Shown here piece by piece: positions 1 to 5,819 of a stretch of DNA of 7,060 nt. The stretch's first letter is position 1. Every line of letters starts with the position of its first letter. The stretch covers positions 1 to 7,060 of the forward strand of contig DATIXD010000053.1 in NCBI GenBank assembly GCA_035518875.1. Direction: 5' to 3'. Position numbers and translations under genes: made by a program. The DNA comes from DATIXD01 sp035518875. GTDB taxonomy: Bacteria; Pseudomonadota; Gammaproteobacteria; Methylococcales; Methylococcaceae. Under the pieces are notes generated by a model. That model did no database searches. It saw only the letters and a program-made list of their open reading frames with translations, and had not been told where the DNA came from.

Positions 1-39
1 GTAGACAAGGCGATTGAGGCCTTTCAAAACCTTCAATGA
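1..39 (+). CDS. C-terminal end of an upstream gene (partial)
   Basis: Frame 1 from the first base is open and reads VDKAIEAFQNLQ, then stops at TGA (37-39). The stop lies 13 bp before the YHS gene, and the ribosome binding site of that gene overlaps it, which is a typical operon junction. Twelve residues with an amphipathic-helix pattern are too few to identify a family. It could be chance, since short open tails are common at a window edge. Confidence 0.4.
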   Translation, partial: VDKAIEAFQNLQ

Positions 40-52
40 GGAGACGACAACA

Positions 53-247
53 ATGGCAATCGATCCGGTGTGTGGCATGGAAGTTGATGAAAAGACGGCG
101 AAGCACAAGAGCGAGTACAAGGGCGAGACGTATTATTTCTGTGCACCCGGCTGCAAGTTCACGTTTGACGAGAAGCCGGAGGATTACGTGGGGCCGAATA
201 AAAAGCCATTCACGCCCATGGAGGGCCACGGCGGTCACAAGATGTAA
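53..247 (+). CDS. YHS-domain metal-binding protein, 64 aa
   Basis: This is a small cytoplasmic protein made almost entirely of one YHS domain. The signature DPVCGMEV is at residues 4-11 and YYFCAPGC at 27-34, so Cys7, Cys30 and Cys34 are the expected metal-liganding positions. The tail (residues 55-64, PMEGHGGHKM) is rich in His and Met, which suits copper or another soft metal. YHS domains occur alone or fused to copper P-type ATPases and oxygenases, so a role in metal binding or trafficking is likely, but the metal cannot be read from sequence. The ATG at 53 is preferred over an in-frame TTG at 14 because a good Shine-Dalgarno (GAGGAGA, 38-44) precedes it and homology starts there. It probably shares a transcript with the gene ending at 39, and a strong terminator follows 24 bp downstream. 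Confidence 0.88.
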   Translation: MAIDPVCGMEVDEKTAKHKSEYKGETYYFCAPGCKFTFDEKPEDYVGPNKKPFTPMEGHGGHKM

Positions 248-271
248 TTTGATTGGGGCTAAATCAGGCGC

Positions 272-314
272 AAGAACACGCAGTCTCGCGAGAGGGTGCG
301 TGTTCTTTTGTTTT
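272..314 (+). terminator. Rho-independent terminator after the YHS gene
   Basis: The arms AAGAACACGCA (272-282) and TGCGTGTTCTT (297-307) pair perfectly over 11 bp. The loop contains a further palindrome, TCTCGCGAGA (284-293). The T-rich run TTGTTTT follows at 308-314. It ends the YHS transcript. Confidence 0.88.
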
Positions 315-345
315 AAGCAGGTAACCTGACTATATCAGCCAGCGC

Positions 346-374
346 TTGACAACGGGTATACACTGAAAATGAAG
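346..374 (+). promoter_or_regulatory. Possible promoter of the hydrolase gene
   Basis: A consensus -35 box TTGACA lies at 346-351. The best-spaced -10 (ATGAAG, 369-374, 17-bp spacer) is poor, so this is tentative. A promoter is expected between the terminator ending at 314 and the start at 466. An alternative is TTGTTT (308-313) with TATATC (331-336), also 17 bp apart, but it overlaps the terminator tail. Confidence 0.3.
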
Positions 375-465
375 ACTGGCGCGACAACCACGTGTGAGTT
401 GCGGTGGATCGTTGCCGCGGCGCAGTTCATTCTTTCAATTGAAGATAGTAGAAGGAGTAACTACC

Positions 466-1272
466 ATGCCGAAAGTCAAAGCGAACAACATCACGCTGAA
501 CTACGATCAACAAGGGAGCGGTGAGCCGCTGATTCTCATTCCTTACCTAGCGGCCGATTACGCCTGTTATGCCTTTCAAGTCGCTGAATACGCCAAGCAC
601 TTCACCTGCATCTCGATCGATCTGCGCGGCACGGGCGAAAGCGACAAACCTGCCGGAGTCTATTCGACCGAATTGTTTGCCGATGATGTCGCCGCCTTCA
701 TGCAGGCATTGGATATTCCCAAGGCTCATGTCAGCGGCCTATCGTTAGGTGCGGCCACGGGGATGTGGCTGGCCGCCAAATACCCAGAGAAGGTCAAGTC
801 GCTGTCATTACATAGCGGCTGGACCAAGACCGATCCTTTCCTGAAGACCACCGTCGAGGGGTGGCAAGTCATAGCGAAGGCTCTCGGAAGCGTACCGGAA
901 ATGGTGATCCTAGGTATCTTCCCCTGGTGCTTTACACCGGACCTCTATGCCGAGAAGCCGGAGTACATTCAATCACTGGCAGATTTCGTGCGAGGTCGTC
1001 CAGTCCAGCCGCTGGACGCATTCATGCAAGGGTCTAACGCCGTCATCGCCCACGATGTTGAAGGACGTTTGACCAATATCGACATCCCGACCCAGATCAC
1101 CTTCGGGCGTCATGACATGGTAACGTCCATCCGGTTTGCGCGGCGCATCTCGAGCGGCATCAAGGATCCGGAGGTGGTGATCTTTGAAGGCTGCGCGCAC
1201 GCGCCAATCTATGAGAAGGTCGATGAGTTTAATCAAAAAACACTCGCTTTCTTGCGGCAGCACACGCATTGA
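466..1272 (+). CDS. Alpha/beta hydrolase, 268 aa
   Basis: A single-domain alpha/beta-hydrolase-fold enzyme of usual length for the family, with no signal peptide, so probably cytoplasmic. The nucleophile elbow GLSLG is at residues 91-95 (Ser93). The strand-turn motif DLRGTGESD is at 52-60. The likely acid is Asp217 in GRHDMV and the likely base His245 in EGCAHAP, giving the normal order Ser-Asp-His. The cap region (about 120-195) contains aromatic stretches such as IFPWCF. The usual His-Gly oxyanion motif after the first strand is replaced by IPYLAADY (25-32). It resembles 3-oxoadipate enol-lactonase and related carboxylic ester hydrolases, but the substrate cannot be assigned. The ATG at 466 follows a strong Shine-Dalgarno (GAAGGAG, 451-457); an in-frame GTG at 394 has none. 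It stands alone between two terminators and appears monocistronic. Confidence 0.92.
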   Translation: MPKVKANNITLNYDQQGSGEPLILIPYLAADYACYAFQVAEYAKHFTCISIDLRGTGESDKPAGVYSTELFADDVAAFMQALDIPKAHVSGLSLGAATGMWLAAKYPEKVKSLSLHSGWTKTDPFLKTTVEGWQVIAKALGSVPEMVILGIFPWCFTPDLYAEKPEYIQSLADFVRGRPVQPLDAFMQGSNAVIAHDVEGRLTNIDIPTQITFGRHDMVTSIRFARRISSGIKDPEVVIFEGCAHAPIYEKVDEFNQKTLAFLRQHTH

Positions 1273-1298
1273 CCAAGTAATCTGTTCGTCGATATGAA

Positions 1299-1336
1299 AC
1301 CGCGCACCCTCAGTAAAAGGGTGCGCGGTATTTTTT
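1299..1336 (+). terminator. Rho-independent terminator after the hydrolase gene
   Basis: A perfect 12-bp stem, ACCGCGCACCCT (1299-1310) with AGGGTGCGCGGT (1318-1329), has a 7-nt loop and is followed by an A and six T (1331-1336). It ends the hydrolase transcript 26 bp after the stop. Its T-run overlaps the -35 box of the next promoter and marks exactly where the duplicated element begins. Confidence 0.93.
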
Positions 1337-1363
1337 GCCTCCCTCGCCTGGATAGCCTATAAT
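1335..1363 (+). promoter_or_regulatory. Promoter of hsdR remnant 1
   Basis: TTGCCT (1335-1340), a 17-bp spacer and a perfect TATAAT (1358-1363) form a good sigma-70-type promoter. Transcription would begin near 1370, giving a leader of only about 27 nt before the ATG at 1397. No convincing Shine-Dalgarno lies in that leader. Confidence 0.75.
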
Positions 1364-1392
1364 CGGTGTCATTCCTGCGAGTGACACCGATT
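1361..1392 (+). promoter_or_regulatory. Inverted repeat between the -10 box and the start codon, putative operator
   Basis: AATCGGTGTCA (1361-1371) and TGACACCGATT (1382-1392) are perfect 11-bp inverted arms around a 10-nt centre. The left arm overlaps the -10 box and the predicted start of transcription, so much of it would not be in the RNA. That favours a protein-binding operator over an RNA hairpin. The same dyad with one mismatched pair is at 5571-5602. The binding protein is unknown. Confidence 0.55.
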
Positions 1393-1396
1393 TGCT

Positions 1397-1606
1397 ATGC
1401 CCACTCCCGAACAACTCGCCTGCAAAGACATCGACGACTTGTTGAGGCAGTGCGGCTGGATTGTGCAGGACCGCACGGAGATCAATCTCGGCGTAGGACG
1501 CGGCGGGGTCACGCGCGAGTTTCCACTCAAGACAGGCTATGCCGATTATCTATTGAGTTTCTTCGCACCACCACCCTCATGCTCATGTGTGGATGGAGTA
1601 ATGTAA
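1397..1606 (+). pseudogene. hsdR (remnant): hsdR remnant 1: N-terminus of a type I restriction subunit
   Basis: The frame codes for 69 residues. Residues 1-53 match the start of type I restriction endonuclease R subunits: MPTPEQLACKDIDDLL, then CGWIVQDR, NLGVGRGGVTREFPLKTG and YADYLL, the beginning of the HSDR_N nuclease domain. Intact family members run to roughly a thousand residues. Here homology ends near 1555, before the catalytic Asp/Glu-x-Lys residues, and an unrelated tail (SFFAPPPSCSCVDGVM) leads to a stop. The product cannot cut DNA or translocate. No hsdM or hsdS is visible in the window. The promoter and dyad upstream are intact, and the STAND promoter begins 34 bp after the stop. 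It could be expressed as a short peptide, but decay is the simpler reading. Confidence 0.75.
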
Positions 1607-1639
1607 CAAAAGTCTAACCAGAACGCATAACAAAGAGGA

Positions 1640-1681
1640 TTGACTTCTAGTCAAATGTGATGATATAGTCACATCAGTCAA
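1640..1681 (+). promoter_or_regulatory. Promoter of the STAND gene with overlapping inverted repeats
   Basis: TTGACT (1640-1645), an 18-bp spacer and TATAGT (1664-1669) form a plausible promoter, with a start expected near 1676. The -35 box is one arm of TTGACT-TCT-AGTCAA (1640-1654). ATGTGA (1655-1660) and TCACAT (1669-1674) form a second dyad across the -10 box. A third AGTCAA is at 1676-1681. These symmetric sites suggest repressor or activator binding. The second dyad resembles a CRP-type site but has 8 rather than 6 central bases. Confidence 0.55.
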
Positions 1682-1707
1682 CGATGTGTCCGTTTCGCAG
1701 GGGTGAC

Positions 1708-4470
1708 ATGCCGGACACTTCACCTCCTAATCCTGAGATAGATCCTCCAACTTCATCTGTTGCTTCGATCAGCGGTGGCGTCAATATGGATGCAGAGCGC
1801 GATATCGTCGTTGGCGGTGATGTCGTGGGACGCGACAAGATCACGCATACGGAGCAGATCGATACCGGTGGCGGCGCATACGTTGGAGAGTCCATGGAAG
1901 TTGGCGATCACGGTACGTTTGCAGGCCGTGACATACGCACCGTCAACGTCAGTGGTAGCGTCAATGCTCCAATTGTCCTCGGCGATGTCTATGGTGAAGT
2001 GCACCTCTATGCTGCTGCCCCCATTGAAATTCCGGCTCCTCCACCTTTACCTTCTCTGCCGACTATCGTCCAATTCATAGGACGTGAGGCCGAACTTGCT
2101 TCGTATACCAAACAGTTGATCGAGCAACGGTGGATCGTCATCAGCGGTATGGCAGGTACCGGGAAGACTGCCTTGGCGATTGAATTAGCTCGCCGTATCT
2201 CCGCCCCCGACAAAATCTTCTGGCATACTTTTCATGAGCCACAAGGGATTCAAGTCGTCATCTGGCAATTGGCGGGGTTCCTAGGCCGGCGCGGTTTAGA
2301 AGACCTGTGGCAAATGCTGCAGCTAGCTCGACAAACGGGTGGTCAGCTTCCGCCGACTGAAACTCTTTTCGATTATCTCATCCAGCTGGTGCAGGACCAA
2401 GATGTTCTTCTCTGCTTCGACGATATGCAATTGGTCAGCGATGACCCTCTGCTGGAACAACTGTTCACGCGGTTGCGCCATGCGCTGACGACGGGCAGAT
2501 TCAAACTCATCATCGTTTCACAAAGCCTGCTGGATTTCGCTTCAACCTTTGAGTTTGAACCATTGGCTGGTCTGAATCTCGAGGATACCCGGCAACTTCT
2601 TATTGCGCGCGAGTTGGCTTTGCCTGATGCTTTGGTCACTCGTCTTCATTTCTACACAGACGGCAATGCCCAATTCCTGACGCTCGCGATCGAAATTTTG
2701 CGGCGGGCAAATGATCCAGAGCAAGTGATAGAGCGGCTAGCCGAAGTTAGTAACATTGAACGTTATCTCGTGGCTGAAGTATATCAACGGCTGACGGCTG
2801 ATGAACGGGCTGTCATGAGTGCTGTAGCAGTATTGCTGGGCTACCCCGCCGCTTCTGGTGCGATTGAAGCGATCCTCGATGGAGGCAGTATTCGCTTGAG
2901 CTTGCGTGATCTGTGCAATCGTTATTTGCTGATTTCGAGTGAAGGGGTGGCGAACCGCGAATACAGTCAACATGCGATGGTACAGGCATTTTTCTATGAG
3001 CTGTTAGGACAACGTGATCGGAAAGTCATGCATCAGCGGGCTGGCCGATATTACGAGACAGACGAGCTCGATCTGCTGAAGGCGGCGATACATTTTCAAC
3101 GGGCCGGGGAACATGCCAAAGCGGCCCGGCTCGCCACTACCGATGTCTGGGGCTCAATCAACTTAGGTCAGCTACTTGTCTTGCAGGATTTGCTCGAGCA
3201 TTTCTCGGCGCAGGAGTTGGAAGCGGTACTCTGGGTCAAGGTCAATCTCGCCCGTGGCCAAGTCTATGCCGTTCGGGGAATGAGTGAACGTGCTCGCGAT
3301 AGTTACCAGCAAGGATACTCACTTCTGGCAACGCTATCCGATTCGCTTGAGATACGGGGACTCAAGGCCCGAGCTTGCCGTGGTATGGGCGAATTATTGG
3401 AGTACGAATCGCCGCTGGAAGCATTAGACTGGTTGCAACGTGGACTAGCAGAATTACCTGAGGATTCCCGGCAGGAGGAATCTGCTCTGCACATTCACAT
3501 CGGCATTGTCCATATAAACTTAGGAAGCTACGCGGACGCAAAAAGCGCTCTGGAACACAGCTTGGATCTTTTACCGATATCTCCCAGCCAGTTGCGTGGA
3601 ACCACGCTCACGAATCTGGGTGGAATTTACTTTTATCACGAGGGAAATGTTCAGAATGCCATTGAATGTGCCCTCAAGGCGCTTGAGATTAGCCATCAAC
3701 TTCACGATCATTTTCAAAGCGCCACTATTCTGAGTAATCTAGGCATTTACAAATTCACCGAAGGCAATTGGGCTGATGCCATTGCCGATTTTCAGCAGGC
3801 ATACACATTCGCCGAACACTTGGGGAGCCAGACGATCAAAGCAGCTGCGGAAGGTAATATTGGGATTGCTTACACCAACATGGGTAATGACCAGACCGCT
3901 TTGAAACATCTTGGCGACAGTCTGGCTGTAGCACATCAGAGTAACCTCCATCTGTTAGAAGGGATTGCGCAGTTCCATTTGAGCGATCTGCATATCCGAA
4001 GGGGTGAATGGGAAGCGGCTAAGCAGTCACTGCAAGAAGCTGAGCGCATTGCACAGGAAACCGATACACAAGCGCTCCTGCCCGAAATCTATGGTGCGCG
4101 CGCAGAAATAGAACTGGCGGCAGGGCACAACCGGGTTGCTCTAGAGTGGGCCAATCAATCGGTCAAACTTGCCCAAGAGATAGGTGAGAGCGCAGAGCTG
4201 GGGATCAGTCTACGGGTCCTGGGTCAGGCAGCGTCAGCGAATGGCGAGCCGCAAAAGGCCATGACCGCTTTTGAGCAAAGTTTGGCGCTCTTGGAGAATC
4301 ACGATCGCTATGAGGCTGGACGAACCAGGTTGCACTGGGGGATCGCCTTACTCTCGAATGAAGACGCCATGCGAAGTCGAACTCTGTTGCAAGAGGCCAG
4401 GCTCACATTTGCGAATTTAGGTGCCCTACGTGATTTAGAAATGGTCGATAGATTCCTGCGTCCACAATGA
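1708..4470 (+). CDS. STAND-type NTPase with N-terminal VGRDKI repeats and C-terminal TPRs, 920 aa
   Basis: A large signal-transduction NTPase without signal peptide or membrane segments, so cytoplasmic. Residues 22-95 carry Gly/Asp/Val-rich repeats (GGDVVGRDKI 36-45, DTGGGAYVG 52-60, FAGRDI 71-76, GSVNAPIVLGD 83-93), probably a beta-solenoid-like module, followed by a Pro-rich linker (108-118). The NTPase begins at FIGREAEL (123-130), with Walker A GMAGTGKT (147-154, Lys153), Walker B VLLCFDD (233-239), sensor-like FKLIIVSQS (265-273) and DGN (318-320). A winged helix covers about 355-450, ending in HAMVQAFFYELL (422-433). About ten TPR-like helical pairs fill roughly 508-915. By analogy with the family, TPRs sense a ligand and ATP-driven assembly activates an output; no known enzymatic effector is fused here. 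ATG 1708 has AGGGG (1699-1703) close upstream and fits the predicted transcript start, whereas ATG 1684 (+8 residues) has no Shine-Dalgarno. The next gene starts 44 bp downstream. Confidence 0.88.
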   Translation: MPDTSPPNPEIDPPTSSVASISGGVNMDAERDIVVGGDVVGRDKITHTEQIDTGGGAYVGESMEVGDHGTFAGRDIRTVNVSGSVNAPIVLGDVYGEVHLYAAAPIEIPAPPPLPSLPTIVQFIGREAELASYTKQLIEQRWIVISGMAGTGKTALAIELARRISAPDKIFWHTFHEPQGIQVVIWQLAGFLGRRGLEDLWQMLQLARQTGGQLPPTETLFDYLIQLVQDQDVLLCFDDMQLVSDDPLLEQLFTRLRHALTTGRFKLIIVSQSLLDFASTFEFEPLAGLNLEDTRQLLIARELALPDALVTRLHFYTDGNAQFLTLAIEILRRANDPEQVIERLAEVSNIERYLVAEVYQRLTADERAVMSAVAVLLGYPAASGAIEAILDGGSIRLSLRDLCNRYLLISSEGVANREYSQHAMVQAFFYELLGQRDRKVMHQRAGRYYETDELDLLKAAIHFQRAGEHAKAARLATTDVWGSINLGQLLVLQDLLEHFSAQELEAVLWVKVNLARGQVYAVRGMSERARDSYQQGYSLLATLSDSLEIRGLKARACRGMGELLEYESPLEALDWLQRGLAELPEDSRQEESALHIHIGIVHINLGSYADAKSALEHSLDLLPISPSQLRGTTLTNLGGIYFYHEGNVQNAIECALKALEISHQLHDHFQSATILSNLGIYKFTEGNWADAIADFQQAYTFAEHLGSQTIKAAAEGNIGIAYTNMGNDQTALKHLGDSLAVAHQSNLHLLEGIAQFHLSDLHIRRGEWEAAKQSLQEAERIAQETDTQALLPEIYGARAEIELAAGHNRVALEWANQSVKLAQEIGESAELGISLRVLGQAASANGEPQKAMTAFEQSLALLENHDRYEAGRTRLHWGIALLSNEDAMRSRTLLQEARLTFANLGALRDLEMVDRFLRPQ

Positions 4471-4514
4471 AGACTTGTCACACGTAAACAGATGCTGCAT
4501 AAAGGGAGGAAGTC

Positions 4515-5447
4515 ATGAAGCGCAAGCAAGTATTAAGTTTGGCAGCAGTTTTGGTTGTAGCAGCGGTCATGCTCCTCACCGTCAGCCTTGTTCAGGCTCG
4601 ATGGTTCCATCTCTCCACCATTCAGTTTCTCACCCAAGAGGTCTGCACGGATGGTATATATTTTGGGGTAGCCGATAGTGGTCCATCGAGCATTTATACC
4701 ACAGTGTTTAACTTAAACAACTCTGTCATTGTTTCCAAGACAGTGACGACCTTGCCACATACGGTTTATTTGCCGCCATTACCTGAGAACATTAGAGATT
4801 ATAGTGTGTTCTCAGTCCTCCATTGGCCGACACCGCTGTCTGTCGGAACACCTGTCACTATCACTTTAATGGATCGTCAGATTCCGCGTGACGTGCCAGG
4901 GCCGTCTGTAGTTAACAACTGCTCGTTGGGGAACTTACCGGGCGGCACAATTTTGCACGCTTGTAGCGCTGACGTTCCAGGCACACTCCACACCTCTCTC
5001 AGCTCCATTCTATACTTTCCTGATAACCTGCGGATCATCAACGCTGACCTCGAGATGTTTGTCACGCATACATATGATTCAGATGTAGAGGCCACACTTA
5101 TTTCACCACATGGCACTCAGGTGCCGTTATTCAATGGGATCGGCGGTAGTGGGGACAACTTTGGAAGTAGCTGCGGGCCAGGAAACATCAACCCAAATTT
5201 CTATATTCGAGACGATGGCGATTACCTCACGGATACCAATTCGTTTCCGCCTCAGTCCTATTATGGGACTTTATACAGACCTCAATCTCCTTTGAGCGCG
5301 TTGAAGGACGAAAATGCTGCAGGCAATTGGACCCTAAATCTTGTAGACCACTTTCCACCAGCGGATGATGGACAACTTTTGTGCTGGTGTCTCAACGTCA
5401 ATGGATACTACGTGAACAACTTGCCATCGATACTCAAGTCAAATTAA
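4515..5447 (+). CDS. Exported protein with a stand-alone proprotein-convertase P domain, 310 aa
   Basis: The N-terminus is a clear Sec signal: MKRK, a hydrophobic stretch to about residue 24, and likely cleavage after VQA (26-28). Residues 30-130 are beta-rich and not recognised. Residues about 150-295 match the P/Homo B domain: a Tyr/Asp-rich strand (THTYDSDVEATLISPHGTQV), a Gly-rich turn (GIGGSGDNFGSSCG), YYGTLYRPQSPLSAL, AAGNWTLNLVD and DDGQLLCWCLNV. P domains normally sit behind subtilisin-like or metalloproteases and stabilise them or bind substrate; no catalytic domain is present here, so binding or adhesion is more likely than proteolysis. Four or more Cys could form disulfides outside the cell. 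The tail NNLPSILKSN recalls the hydrophobic YLPLVLK-like ends I associate with Chloroflexota secreted proteins, a recollection not tested. A strong Shine-Dalgarno (GGGAGGA, 4504-4510) and the 44-bp gap indicate co-transcription with the STAND gene. Confidence 0.85.
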   Translation: MKRKQVLSLAAVLVVAAVMLLTVSLVQARWFHLSTIQFLTQEVCTDGIYFGVADSGPSSIYTTVFNLNNSVIVSKTVTTLPHTVYLPPLPENIRDYSVFSVLHWPTPLSVGTPVTITLMDRQIPRDVPGPSVVNNCSLGNLPGGTILHACSADVPGTLHTSLSSILYFPDNLRIINADLEMFVTHTYDSDVEATLISPHGTQVPLFNGIGGSGDNFGSSCGPGNINPNFYIRDDGDYLTDTNSFPPQSYYGTLYRPQSPLSALKDENAAGNWTLNLVDHFPPADDGQLLCWCLNVNGYYVNNLPSILKSN

Positions 5448-5494
5448 GATATCTGGATTTATCGATTTAGCCGAATATAACTAATGGCTTTCAG

Positions 5495-5512
5495 GCTGAC
5501 CACTTTGTCAGC
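5495..5512 (+). terminator. Weak hairpin, possible terminator of the STAND operon
   Basis: GCTGAC (5495-5500) and GTCAGC (5507-5512) pair over 6 bp around a 6-nt loop, 48 bp after the stop of the P-domain gene. It is followed only by ATTTGCG, so the T-run is poor. It is the best terminator candidate in the 5448-5543 spacer. Confidence 0.25.
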
Positions 5513-5543
5513 ATTTGCGTCCAACAACAAGATGAGTTGCTCC

Positions 5544-5606
5544 TTTGCCTCTCCCGCCTGGATAGCCTATAATCGATGTCATTCCTGCGAGTGACACCGA
5601 TTTGCT
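5544..5606 (+). repeat. Duplicated promoter element, copy 2 (direct repeat with 1334-1396)
   Basis: Same orientation and content as copy 1: TTGCCT (5545-5550), 17-bp spacer, TATAAT (5568-5573), then the inverted repeat at 5571-5581 and 5592-5602. One base of the left arm differs (AATCGATGTCA), so this dyad has a single mismatch. The left edges of the two copies are unrelated before the shared TTT. Confidence 0.9.
5545..5573 (+). promoter_or_regulatory. Promoter of hsdR remnant 2
   Basis: TTGCCT (5545-5550) and TATAAT (5568-5573) are separated by 17 bp, as in copy 1. The predicted transcript would begin near 5580, about 27 nt before the ATG at 5607. No clear Shine-Dalgarno is seen. Confidence 0.75.
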
Positions 5607-5819
5607 ATGCCTACTCCTGAACAACTCGCTCGTCAAAACATTGATGACCTGCTCGACAAGTGCGGTTGGAACGTGCAGTCGACCGATGAATCGCTGGAAG
5701 ATACCGCCAATCTCCCCGATCCTGATGTATTAGCAACGGAGATCATCGAAGATTTGCAGGCGGCGCTGGAGCAATTCGGTGAGATTGCAGAAGATGTGAG
5801 AGAACAAGCGACAGTTTGA
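5607..5819 (+). pseudogene. hsdR (remnant): hsdR remnant 2: HsdR N-terminus fused to HsdR C-terminus, 70 aa
   Basis: Residues 1-24 (MPTPEQLARQNIDDLL, CGWNVQ) are the start of a type I restriction R subunit. Residues about 30-65 (LEDTANLPDPDVLATEI, then AALEQFGEIAEDV) resemble the extreme C-terminus of R subunits of the same kind, from memory of the family and not by search. The nuclease, both helicase lobes and most of the helical domain are absent, as if one in-frame deletion of roughly 900 or more codons had removed them. The junction is near 5679. The frame is intact and the promoter good, so a small acidic helical peptide may still be made. It differs from remnant 1 by many changes, so the two come from different hsdR genes or an old duplication. 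The 3' end overlaps a minus-strand gene by 77 bp. Confidence 0.68.

Larger units (their letters stand above)
1334..1396 (+). repeat. Duplicated promoter element, copy 1 (direct repeat with 5544-5606)
   Basis: These 63 bases recur in direct orientation at 5544-5606. Aligned from TTGCCT to the base before the start codon (62 bp) there are three mismatches, two just after the -35 box and one in the inverted repeat. Similarity continues into the coding part (1397-1468) but falls to about 74% (19 mismatches in 72 bases). It holds a promoter and an inverted repeat, listed separately. No terminal inverted repeats or target-site duplication of a classical transposon were seen. Confidence 0.9.

Noticed and set aside
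318..328. CAGGT-A-ACCTG pseudo-palindrome upstream of the hydrolase
   Set aside because: Five-base arms are short enough to be chance and no second copy is seen nearby.
36..329. 97-codon plus-strand frame across the YHS gene
   Set aside because: Arg/Ser-rich shadow of the YHS frame that runs through the terminator.
1366..1617. Alternative overlapping reading frame starting at GTG 1366
   Set aside because: It is Arg-rich with no family resemblance and is an out-of-frame shadow of the hsdR remnant.
1655..1674. CRP binding site in the STAND promoter
   Set aside because: The half-sites TGTGA/TCACA are separated by 8 bases, not the 6 of the CRP consensus, so only a generic dyad is claimed.
1334..5606. 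Composite transposon bounded by the direct repeats
   Set aside because: No transposase or recombinase, no terminal inverted repeats and no target duplication are visible; the repeats are hsdR 5' ends, so homologous rearrangement is a simpler explanation.
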